Part shown: piece by piece, positions 1-8,767 of the stretch
Layout: each line of letters opens with the position of its first letter
Position numbering within the stretch: position 1 is the stretch's first letter
DNA from: Deltaproteobacteria bacterium
GTDB taxonomy: Bacteria > Desulfobacterota > Desulfarculia > Adiutricales > Adiutricaceae
Assembly: GCA_031269825.1 (NCBI GenBank)
Contig: JAISYP010000084.1
Span: forward strand, 1-48,192
DNA: 48,192 nt
Reading direction: 5' to 3'
Made by a program: the position numbers and the translations under genes
Notes under the pieces: model-generated
Database searches by the model: none
Told to the model about the DNA's origin: nothing
The model's input: the letters and a program-made list of their open reading frames with translations, nothing else

Positions 1-92
1 AAATTCACCCCAATAATTAAACAATGGCTACCGGCGCCGGTCACCGCGCGCCCCTATCCTAGTCAAAGGTACACACGTCTGATTCAATTGAG

Positions 93-165
93 GAGCCCTG
101 TGCGGTAATTCCGCTCGCGGGGATCTGTGCGGGGGGGCGCCCGAAAGGGCACTTCTTACCGCGAC
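93..165 (+). mobile_element. 3' end of a group II intron (domain V hairpin and domain VI); rest of intron lies left of the window
   Basis: GAGCCCTGTGCGGTAATTCCGCTCGCGGGGATC resembles domain V (AGC triad, terminal loop, CGC bulge). It is followed by TGTGCGGGGGGGCGCCCGAAAGGGCACTTCTTACCGCGAC, a domain VI-like hairpin with the typical TACCGCGAC end. Confidence 0.65.
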
Positions 166-180
166 TAACTTATTGAAATT

Positions 181-234
181 ATTACTCTTTTACTTGACGA
201 TTTCCCTTAAACAAGGGTTTTCGTGAAACCATCA
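181..234 (+). repeat. dispersed ~55-bp repeat, copy 1
   Basis: attactcttttacttgacgatttcccttaaacaagggttttcgtgaaaccatca is closely similar to 451-507. Confidence 0.7.
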
Positions 235-450
235 AGATAAAGAACTTGAATCATTAAATATTAAAAGGGATAAATTTCATGGAGAATGGAACTATACTTT
301 TTTTCCGTAGGACGATAAATATATCTTATTTATACTAATTATATTATAATATTTTAAATAAGAGGTATTTATTGTTCGAAACTTGGATTGTCATTTTTGA
401 TGGTTTCGCGAAAAGTCCAATTCAAGAACCCTAATTTATAAGTTACTGAC

Positions 451-507
451 ACTAATACTCTTTTACTTGACGATTACCCTTAAACTGTGGTTTTCTCGAA
501 GCCATCA
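451..507 (+). repeat. dispersed ~55-bp repeat, copy 2
   Basis: actaatactcttttacttgacgattacccttaaactgtggttttctcgaagccatca; similar to 181-234 and to the reverse complement of 26242-26297. Confidence 0.7.
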
Positions 508-698
508 GTTTTCTTTATTAACGGTCTTTTAAAATCTATACAAACCTTAGTTTGAGACAAAAACTATAATTTTTTGTATACAGTTATTTTTGCCCAGCTC
601 CTTAGTATATTAGGTAGGCCAGAAGACTTTTGGGCGTTTATTATGGATAGCTTGGGAAAAACCTCGTTTAAATTTAATTTTCAAGTAAAAGAGTATTA
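453..698. mobile_element. candidate MITE-like element with ~18-bp perfect terminal inverted repeats
   Basis: TAATACTCTTTTACTTGA at 453-470 and its exact reverse complement TCAAGTAAAAGAGTATTA at 681-698; no coding capacity between. Confidence 0.5.
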
Positions 699-1081
699 AT
701 TCCAATGACTTATCGGTTCCTTGAATTTGGATCTTTTCGCGAGACCATTCGATACCCATCCGAGACCATCCGTGACCATCATTGCTGAGCCCATGAGACT
801 ACCAAAGGGGCGGCGCCCCCTAACCCAGAGCCTGGTTAAGCCTTTAAGATAAAAAAGAAAAAAAGCCAAGAAGAATGGGACGTATTTTTCTAGAACTTGG
901 GGGGATCTGGATGGTTTGTCCCTCCATGAGCGGCCCGTGGTTAGCCTCGGTTAGGGTTACCTTAAACTGTCGCCAAGAATATTTCGTGGCCCAGCGCCTC
1001 GCTCAAACTCGGGATGGGCCAAATGGGCGTTTAATGGCGGAGCTCCCAGGCTAAAACTTAAAGCCAATTCTTCCTGATTTG

Positions 1082-1280
1082 TTAAGACCAAGATGGACGA
1101 GACGCTAGATCCATGAGCCGGTCGAGAACTGGCCAGGAATTGGGGCCGTAATCAAGGTAATCACCAAAGAATATCCGCTTATCCACCGGCTCGCTGGCCT
1201 CATCATGTTGTTTGATCGCGGTCAAGAGTCGTTCTAAGGGGTCGATCATCCCAGGTATGTCGTCCATAACCCGGATCTTG
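1082..1280 (-). pseudogene. N-terminal fragment of a PPP-family metallophosphoesterase paralog
   Basis: VMDDIPGMIDPLERLLTAIKQH...GDYLDYGPNSWPVLDRLMDL matches the N-terminus of the next copy, but GDIHG has become DDIPG and the remaining ~350 aa are absent. Confidence 0.8.
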
Positions 1281-1374
1281 TATTTCCCAAGAAATAAAGA
1301 AAAATAAGTTTAATTCATCTAATTACAATAAAAAGATAATTAATAAAGTAATAATGCCCTAATTAACTAGTTAT

Positions 1375-2625
1375 CTAGTAGGGAAACGGCGCGTTTACTT
1401 TTGGGTTACTCATGTCCGCCCCCAGCCTACCGGCGTGGATGGTTCTTTGGAAAACTTTAGGCGTGTCCAGAATGGTGTTACGATAGGGGTTAATTTCGTA
1501 TTCGCTTCTGACGGCTTTATCGCTTCCCACGGTTAAGGTTGTGTAAAGAAGAAACTCGTTTTTGGCTAAAGTCTGGGCGGAAAGGCCCAAGGCGCTTAAG
1601 GCGCCGCCATTGAAAGCCGCGCCCGTGTCTAGGTTGATGGCCTCGACCGCCCCATTCTGACCAACATCAAAATGATGATCCGAAACTTCGAAGAAACTAA
1701 TAAAGTCGTTTTCCGGGACGTCGGCTGGCCAGACATGCCCCGCTCCCATGGCCCGGGAAAAGAAAAAAGGCAAGTGAGATTTAGGATGGTACTTTCCATA
1801 TTGACTAAGATGAGGCTTATCACATCTACTGTTTTCATAATGTATTTTACTGTAATTATAATATGAGTTGTCTTTAATTGTAGGATGATGACCGTGTATT
1901 ATTACTTCACCCCAATAAGGGTACTGATAACTATATTCATCATTCCAGATAAATGATTCATAGGGAGTAAATATTTCCTTATCAGTGGAAGAATAATAAA
2001 TTGATTCATTGTCTTCTTTGTTATATTTTTTACTTTTTAAAGATTCAAAATGATTTAAATTATTCTTAAGGTAACTTATGAACTCTGGGCGGGATTTGAT
2101 TAGTTGGGCCTCCAAAGGTTGATCCACACGGGGTAAACCGTGAAAAAAGGAAAAACCCACTTGACGGCTCCCCAGATCAAAGATTTCCCGGTGGCTAGGA
2201 ATCAAATCCAACAAAAAGTGGATATATTTATCCTCGATCATGGGAACCTTGATGGTTTTTCCCGCCAGACCTGGAGGGTTACCAGCGCTGGGTAGGGTTA
2301 TGTCCTGAAACTGGCGTAAAGATTTTAGGGTAGCTCGGCCACCGCTTTTAAACCATTGGTGGGAAAAAGAATATTGGAAAAAGGGATCACCCAGGTGATA
2401 ACATAAGGCCAAATCATCGTTATTGCCCATGAGAAATACCGCCGGGAATTCAAGATCCATTAGCCGATCCAGAACCTGCCTTGAATCTGGGCCATAGTCA
2501 ATGTAGTCGCCTATAAATATCAGTTTGTCCACCGGCTCGATGGTCTCATGATGTCGCTTGATCGCGCCTAGGATCCGTTCTAAGGGGTCGATCATCCCAT
2601 GTATGTCGCCAATAACCCAGATCAT
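1375..2625 (-). CDS. calcineurin-like metallophosphoesterase, PPP (Ser/Thr phosphatase-like) family, copy A
   Basis: MIWVIGDIHGM...FIGDYIDYG...LMGNNDD...EVIIHGHHPT...NGAVEAINLDTGAAFNGGALSALGL; PPP motifs present, but GNHE reads GNND. Confidence 0.85.
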   Translation of the reverse strand: MIWVIGDIHGMIDPLERILGAIKRHHETIEPVDKLIFIGDYIDYGPDSRQVLDRLMDLEFPAVFLMGNNDDLALCYHLGDPFFQYSFSHQWFKSGGRATLKSLRQFQDITLPSAGNPPGLAGKTIKVPMIEDKYIHFLLDLIPSHREIFDLGSRQVGFSFFHGLPRVDQPLEAQLIKSRPEFISYLKNNLNHFESLKSKKYNKEDNESIYYSSTDKEIFTPYESFIWNDEYSYQYPYWGEVIIHGHHPTIKDNSYYNYSKIHYENSRCDKPHLSQYGKYHPKSHLPFFFSRAMGAGHVWPADVPENDFISFFEVSDHHFDVGQNGAVEAINLDTGAAFNGGALSALGLSAQTLAKNEFLLYTTLTVGSDKAVRSEYEINPYRNTILDTPKVFQRTIHAGRLGADMSNPKVNAPFPY

Positions 2626-2816
2626 TTAACCCTCCATAGCGATAAAAATACCAAAAAGAGTAAAATTAAGGATATTAATAATCATTAACAAAAGTAACGT
2701 TGGATCAAAAACCCAAAAAAGACCTACGCGCGCTATAAGCGGGTTTGGTTGGCCAAAGTCCTTCATAAAGAAAAAGTTTGTTAACTGGGCGTCGGCCCTA
2801 TCAGCGTCGTAATTAA

Positions 2817-2860
2817 CCTGGATCGCGTTTATAATCCGCTCTAATTACCCAAATTTTTAT
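2817..2860 (-). pseudogene. vestigial N-terminal scrap of a phosphatase copy
   Basis: ctggatcgcgtttataatccgctcta...attacccaaattttta matches the start region of neighbouring copies (ttggatcgcgtttaagatccgctccaatgg...aattacccaaatcat) with an internal deletion. Confidence 0.55.
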
Positions 2861-3014
2861 GATTGTCTTGGTAGATAAACAGATCCACCAATTCTGTATC
2901 TAAATTTAATTATAATTCAAATCTAAATCATAAGTAAAATAGCCAAAAAGATTAACTAAAAAGCGAAATTTATAATAGATTCCTGGTTCCAGGTCATTTT
3001 TCCAGGGTCTTGTT

Positions 3015-4301
3015 CTAATCGTATTTTCTCGAATAGTCGCCAAGCCGACCTGTGTAGAGGGTTTCATAGGGAAAAAGGTCGTTTCCCGGCAAGTGGAGAT
3101 CTGGCCCCAGTCGACTAGTCCGGATGACCCTTTTTAAAACCGTGGGTTTAATTGGAACGGTGGGGCTCAGTTCTAACACGATCTCGCGGCCGTTTTCTCT
3201 AGCCGGACGATCTTGTTCCGTGGTCAAGGTGGTCAAAACCAACAACTCATTTTTGGCCAACATTTTGGCGGAAAGGCCTAGAGCGGTTAAAGCCCCGCCT
3301 TTATAAACCGCGCCCGTGTCAATATTGATGGCCTCAACCGCCCCGTTTGGGCCACAATTAAATTCGAGCCGCCTTTTTTTCAAAAACCTGGAATAATCCT
3401 TTTTTTCAATCTGGGCGGGCCAGACATAACCAGAGCTTTTGTTACGGGAATATAAAAATGGCAACCGCGACTGGATGTGGTATTTTTGGAAAACACTTTC
3501 AAAGCCCTTGGCCACGGTGTATTCGCTATCGTAGTAATCTTGGTAATTTATCGTTGGCGTGTGTCCATGGATTATAACATCGCTACCATATGAATATTTA
3601 AAACTATAATTTCTATTCCATAAAAATGTATATTCAAGATTTAAATCACTTTTTCTGCTATCATAACTTTTATTTGGGCCTCTAAATTGACGATCAGGAC
3701 TAAGATAGGAAGGATCAAGATGATGTAATTCGGTTTTTATGTAGTCCAAAAAATCCCAGCGCGTTTTAATTATCTGCGTGGCCAAAGGGTGATCGAAACG
3801 GGGTAAAGAGTGGAAAAAACTAAATCCCAATTGACCACTACCCCAGTCGATAACCTCGCGGAACGAGGGAGTTAGACTAAACAAAAAATGAAAATATTTA
3901 TCGATAATACCATGGTTCCGCGGTTCTAATTTCTGGCCAGAAGCCAAGGTCGGGCTATTGACGCGGCGATCCGAGTCGATTTCGCTAGACAATAAAGAAC
4001 GAATCGTTTTCGAGCCACCGTTTTCTTTCCAGGGATGGGGATCCCGGATTTCATATTTAGGGTCGCCCAGAAAGTACATTAGAGCCAAATCCTCATGATT
4101 GCCTAACAAAAAGACCGTTGGAAACTGTAGATCTAAAATTAGATCAATAACTTCCTTGGAATTATGGCCATGGTCAATATAATCGCCCAGAAAGATTATT
4201 TTTTCCACTGGCTCAACCGTTTCATGGTGGAGTTGGATCGCGTGTAAGATCCGCTCCAATGGGCGGATCATGCCGTGAATATCGCCAATTACCCAAATCA
4301 T
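3015..4301 (-). CDS. calcineurin-like metallophosphoesterase, PPP family, copy B
   Basis: GDIHG, GDYIDHG, GNHED and IIHGHTPT motifs; conserved C-terminus INIDTGAVYKGGALTALGLSAKMLAKNELL. Confidence 0.88.
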   Translation of the reverse strand: MIWVIGDIHGMIRPLERILHAIQLHHETVEPVEKIIFLGDYIDHGHNSKEVIDLILDLQFPTVFLLGNHEDLALMYFLGDPKYEIRDPHPWKENGGSKTIRSLLSSEIDSDRRVNSPTLASGQKLEPRNHGIIDKYFHFLFSLTPSFREVIDWGSGQLGFSFFHSLPRFDHPLATQIIKTRWDFLDYIKTELHHLDPSYLSPDRQFRGPNKSYDSRKSDLNLEYTFLWNRNYSFKYSYGSDVIIHGHTPTINYQDYYDSEYTVAKGFESVFQKYHIQSRLPFLYSRNKSSGYVWPAQIEKKDYSRFLKKRRLEFNCGPNGAVEAINIDTGAVYKGGALTALGLSAKMLAKNELLVLTTLTTEQDRPARENGREIVLELSPTVPIKPTVLKRVIRTSRLGPDLHLPGNDLFPYETLYTGRLGDYSRKYD

Positions 4302-4447
4302 TATGACCTTCTTTATATCTCTCTTTATTGAATAAAATTATCCAATAGATCAAATAATAAGTCAAAAGAAGTATAAACCAAATAACAAAATCAAAAAAGT
4401 TAAGTTAATACAATCAATTAATCATAATTTGCGCTATATTATATTGA

Positions 4448-5728
4448 TTAGGTATTATCCTTATCGTTTTGTCTGGAAAGGTCGTCGAGCCGCTCTGTGT
4501 GGAGAGTTTCATAGGGAAACAAGCCGTTTTCTGGCGCGTTGAGATCCACCCCCAATCGATCGGCCCAGATTACTCTTTTCAATACCGTGGGACTGACTGG
4601 AATGGTGGGTTCCAGTTCTGAGCTAACAAAGTAGTTTCTTTTGGCCGGCTGATCCTGTTCCATGGTCAAGGTGGTTAAGGCCAACAACTCATTTTTGGCC
4701 AACATTTTGGCGGAAAGGCCCAAGGCGGTCAAAGCCCCGCCTTCAAAAACCGCCCCCGTGTCAATGTTGATGGCCTCAACCGCCCCATTTTGGCCACAAT
4801 CAAATTTAAGCCTTCCATTTTTCAATAACGGGTTATAATCCATAATATTGTCGGGCCAGACATTACCAGAGCTTTTGTCACGGGAATATAAAAAGGGTAA
4901 CCGCGAATCTAGGGGGTATTTTTGGAAAACGCCCAAAAAGCCTTTGGCCACCATAGAATCACTATTGTAGTTAGTTCGGTAGTTTATTGTTGGCGTGTGT
5001 CCATGAATAATAACATCACTACCATATGAATATCTAAAGCTATAATCCCTGTTCCATATAAATGAAACATCAGCGGTTAAGGTGGTTTTTTTCTTATTAC
5101 GATATTTATTTGAAGTGGAAAATTGTAAATCGGCGGAAAGATAGGTGTATTTTAGTTCGGTTTTTAAATAGTCTAAAAATTCCGGACGCGTTTTAATTAA
5201 CTGCGTGGCCAAAGGTTGATCATACCGGGGTAAAGCGTGGAAAAAACTAAATCCCAATTGACCGCTCCCCCAATCTATAACCTCTCGGTGGGAGGGAGTT
5301 AGGTTAAGCAAGAATTGAAAATATTTATCGTCAATCCCATGGCGACGATTTTCCAATATCTGGCTAGAAGCCAAGGACAGGCCATTGACACCGCGCCGCG
5401 AGGCGTCTTCGGTAGACTTTAAAGAAAAAATCGTTTCCTCGCCACCGTTATGCTTCCATGGTTCGGGGCTCCAGTGCGCGTAAAGTGGTTCGCCCAGAAA
5501 GTACATCAAGGCCATATCCTCATGATTGCCTAACAAAAGTACCTTTGGGAACTGTAGATCCAAAATTAGGTCAATAACCTCCTTGGAATTATAGCCATGG
5601 TCAATATAATCACCCAGAAAGATTATTTTTTCCACTGGCTCAACCGTTTCATGATGGAGCTGGATCGCGTTTAAGATCCGCTTTAATGGGCGGATCATGC
5701 CGTGAATATCGCCAATTACCCAAATCAT
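4448..5728 (-). CDS. calcineurin-like metallophosphoesterase, PPP family, copy C
   Basis: GDIHG, GDYIDHG, GNHED and IIHGHTPT motifs; very similar to copies B, D and E. Confidence 0.88.
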   Translation of the reverse strand: MIWVIGDIHGMIRPLKRILNAIQLHHETVEPVEKIIFLGDYIDHGYNSKEVIDLILDLQFPKVLLLGNHEDMALMYFLGEPLYAHWSPEPWKHNGGEETIFSLKSTEDASRRGVNGLSLASSQILENRRHGIDDKYFQFLLNLTPSHREVIDWGSGQLGFSFFHALPRYDQPLATQLIKTRPEFLDYLKTELKYTYLSADLQFSTSNKYRNKKKTTLTADVSFIWNRDYSFRYSYGSDVIIHGHTPTINYRTNYNSDSMVAKGFLGVFQKYPLDSRLPFLYSRDKSSGNVWPDNIMDYNPLLKNGRLKFDCGQNGAVEAINIDTGAVFEGGALTALGLSAKMLAKNELLALTTLTMEQDQPAKRNYFVSSELEPTIPVSPTVLKRVIWADRLGVDLNAPENGLFPYETLHTERLDDLSRQNDKDNT

Positions 5729-6001
5729 TACGCCCCTCTTTGAGCATCTTTATGGCCATCTTTATGACCATTGTTGTTGAAATAAAGAACCTAATAAATC
5801 TAAATCATAAGTTAAAAAAAACCAGAAGCCAAAAAATAAAAGTCCAAAAAAAAGCCAAGAAAAAAAATCAAGAAACAAAATGCCAAAAAGATAAGCTAAT
5901 ACAGTGATAAAATCATAATATACTCTAGATCATGTTGATTAGGTATTATCATAATCGTGTTGTCTCGAAAGGTCGCCGAGCCGACCAGGGTAGTGAGTCG
6001 C

Positions 6002-7225
6002 CTAGGGAAAGAAGCCCTTTCCTGGCGCGCTGAGATCCGGTTTCAATCGACCAACCCAGATGACCCTTTTCAAAACCGTAGGTTTAACCGGAACGGTGGG
6101 TTCCAGTTTTGAGTTAATAAAGACGTTTTCTTTGGCCGGAAGATCCTTTTCCATAGTCAAGGTGGTCAAGACCAACAACTCGTTTTTGGCTAGCGATTGG
6201 GCGGAAAGGCCCAGGGCGGTCAAAGCCCCGCCTTTAAAAACCGCGCCCGTGTCAATGTTGATGGCCTCAACCGCGCCGTTTTGGCCACAATTAAATTCAT
6301 GCCGCCCTTCTTTCAACAGCCCGCGATAATCCGTTTTTTTTATATTGGCGGGCCAGACATATCCAGAGCTTTTATCACGGGAGTATAAAAAGGGCAACCG
6401 CGACTGGCGGTGGTATTTTGGGAAAACGCCCGGAAAGCCTTCGGCCACCGTTGATTCACGATTGTAGTTACTTCGGTAGTTTATTGTTGGTGTATATCCA
6501 TGAATTATAACATCACTACCATATGAATATCTAAAACTATAAGCTCTATTCCATATAAATGAATGTTTATATTTTAAATTATTTTTTTTATTATTAATAT
6601 GTTTAAATAAACCCCAAAATTGTTTATAGGGAGAAAATTTGACGTAACGTGATTCGGTTTTTAAATAGTCAAAAATTATCCGACGCGTTTTAATTATCCG
6701 CGTGGCCAAAGGTTGATCGTGTCGAGGCAAAGCGTGAAAAAAATTAAATCCCAATTGACCGCTCCCCCAATCTATAACCTCTCGGTGGGAGGGGATTAGA
6801 TTAAGCAAAAAAAGATAATATTTATCGTCCATCTCTTGGAGACGCTTTTGTAATACCTGGCTAGCGGCTAAATACAGGCTATTGAAGCGGCGTTCCAAGT
6901 CGTCTTCGCTAGACATTAAAGAATAAATCGTTTCAAAGCCACCGTTATCCTTCCATGGGTCACGGTTCCAGTCTTTATAATCTGGTTTGCCCAGAAAGTA
7001 CATCAAGGCCAAATCATCATGATTGCCTAACAAAAATTTTTTTGGGAAATTTAGATCCAAAATTAGGTCAATAACCTTCTTGGAATTAGCGCCATAGTCA
7101 ATATAATCACCCAGAAAAATTATTTTTTCCACTGGCTCAACCGTTTCATGGTGGAGTTGGATCGCGTTTAAGATCCGCTTCAATGGGCGGAACATGCCGT
7201 GAATATCGCCAATTACCCAAATCAT
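6002..7225 (-). CDS. calcineurin-like metallophosphoesterase, PPP family, copy D (probably decaying)
   Basis: GDIHG, GDYIDYG and GNHDD present; GHT reads GYT. Premature TAG replaces the Tyr codon after FFP, and residual C-terminal coding continues in frame to the array-typical end. Confidence 0.82.
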   Translation of the reverse strand: MIWVIGDIHGMFRPLKRILNAIQLHHETVEPVEKIIFLGDYIDYGANSKKVIDLILDLNFPKKFLLGNHDDLALMYFLGKPDYKDWNRDPWKDNGGFETIYSLMSSEDDLERRFNSLYLAASQVLQKRLQEMDDKYYLFLLNLIPSHREVIDWGSGQLGFNFFHALPRHDQPLATRIIKTRRIIFDYLKTESRYVKFSPYKQFWGLFKHINNKKNNLKYKHSFIWNRAYSFRYSYGSDVIIHGYTPTINYRSNYNRESTVAEGFPGVFPKYHRQSRLPFLYSRDKSSGYVWPANIKKTDYRGLLKEGRHEFNCGQNGAVEAINIDTGAVFKGGALTALGLSAQSLAKNELLVLTTLTMEKDLPAKENVFINSKLEPTVPVKPTVLKRVIWVGRLKPDLSAPGKGFFP

Positions 7226-7374
7226 GATGACAATCTTTATGACACTCTTTGTTAATAAAAATTACCTAATAAAACTAAATTATAAGTTAAAAGAACAATA
7301 AACCAAATAATAAAAAACCCAAAAAAATAAGATAATAAAGATATAAAATTATAATTTACACTAGGTCATGTTGA

Positions 7375-8655
7375 TTAGGTATTATCCTGATCGTGTTGGC
7401 TCGAAAGGTCGTCGAGCCGCTCTGTGTAGAGAGTTTCATAGGGAAACAAGCCGTTTATTGGCGCGCTGAGATCCGGGCCGAATCGATCAGCCCAGATGAC
7501 CCTTTTCAAAACCGTGGGGTTCACCGGAACGGTGGGTTCCAGTTCTGAGTTAACAAAGTAGTTTCTTTTGGCCGGATGATCCTGTTCCATGGTCAAAGTG
7601 GTTAAGACTAACAACTCATTTTTGGCCAGCGTTTGGGCGGAAAGCCCCAGGGCGGTCAAAGCGCCTCCTTCAAAAATCACGCCCGTGTCAAGGTTGATGG
7701 CCTCAACCGCCCCATTTTGGCCACAATCAAATTCAAGCCGCTCTTCTTTCAAAAACCCGCGATAATCCTTTTTTTTAATACTGGCGGGCCAGACATAACC
7801 AGAGCTTTTATCACGTGAATATAAAAAGGGTAACCGCGACTGGAGGTGGTATTTTTGGAAAACGCCCATAAAGCCTTTGGCCACCGTATTATCACGAGTG
7901 TAGTTACTTTGGTAGTTTATTGTTGGCGTGTGTCCATGAATTATAACATCACTACCATATGAATATCTAAAACTATAATCCCTGTTCCATATAAATGAAG
8001 CGTCAACAGTTAAGTTGGTTTTTTTGTTATATTTAACTGAACCAGAAAATTGTTTATTGGGAGAAAGATCGGCGTAACATAATTCGGTCTTTAAATAGTC
8101 TAACAATTCCTGACACGTTTTAATTATCTGCGTGGCCAAAGGTTGATCGTGCCTGGGTAAAGCGTGGAAAAAACTAAATCCCAATTGACCGCTCCCCCAA
8201 TCTATAACCTCTCGGTGGGAGGGAGTTAGAGTAAGCAAAAAATGAAAATATTTATCGTCAATTCCAGAGCGACGATTTTTTAGTATCTGGCTAGAAGCCA
8301 AGGACAGGTCACTGACGCGGCGCCGCGAGACGTCTTCGGTATACATTAAAGAATAAATCGTTTCCTCGCCACCGTTATACTTCCATGGTTCGGGGCTCCA
8401 GTGTTTACAAATTGGTTCGCCCAGAAAGTACATCAAGGCCAAATCCTCATGGTTGCCTAACAATAATACCTTTGGGAACTTTATGTCCAAAATTAGGTCA
8501 ATAACTTCCTTGGAATTATCGCCATAGTCAATATAATCCCCCAGAAAGATTATTTTTTCCACTGGCTCAACCGTTTCATGGTGGAGTTGGATCGCGTTTA
8601 AGATCCGCTCCAATGGTCTGATCATGCCATGGATATCGCCAATCACCCAAAACAT
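7375..8655 (-). CDS. calcineurin-like metallophosphoesterase, PPP family, copy E
   Basis: ATG at 8655 (MFWVIGDIHGM) matches the paralogs' N-terminus; the listed 8712 start is an upstream extension. All PPP motifs present. Confidence 0.87.
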   Translation of the reverse strand: MFWVIGDIHGMIRPLERILNAIQLHHETVEPVEKIIFLGDYIDYGDNSKEVIDLILDIKFPKVLLLGNHEDLALMYFLGEPICKHWSPEPWKYNGGEETIYSLMYTEDVSRRRVSDLSLASSQILKNRRSGIDDKYFHFLLTLTPSHREVIDWGSGQLGFSFFHALPRHDQPLATQIIKTCQELLDYLKTELCYADLSPNKQFSGSVKYNKKTNLTVDASFIWNRDYSFRYSYGSDVIIHGHTPTINYQSNYTRDNTVAKGFMGVFQKYHLQSRLPFLYSRDKSSGYVWPASIKKKDYRGFLKEERLEFDCGQNGAVEAINLDTGVIFEGGALTALGLSAQTLAKNELLVLTTLTMEQDHPAKRNYFVNSELEPTVPVNPTVLKRVIWADRFGPDLSAPINGLFPYETLYTERLDDLSSQHDQDNT

Positions 8656-8767
8656 CGCCCGCCTCACTGATTTTTTCGCGGTTAAAAAAGGGTTAAAAAA
8701 TATTGGGGTCAAATTAATGACTATCTCTCAATACCAAGGCGATCTCTTAATTAGGACTAGGCGCCAA

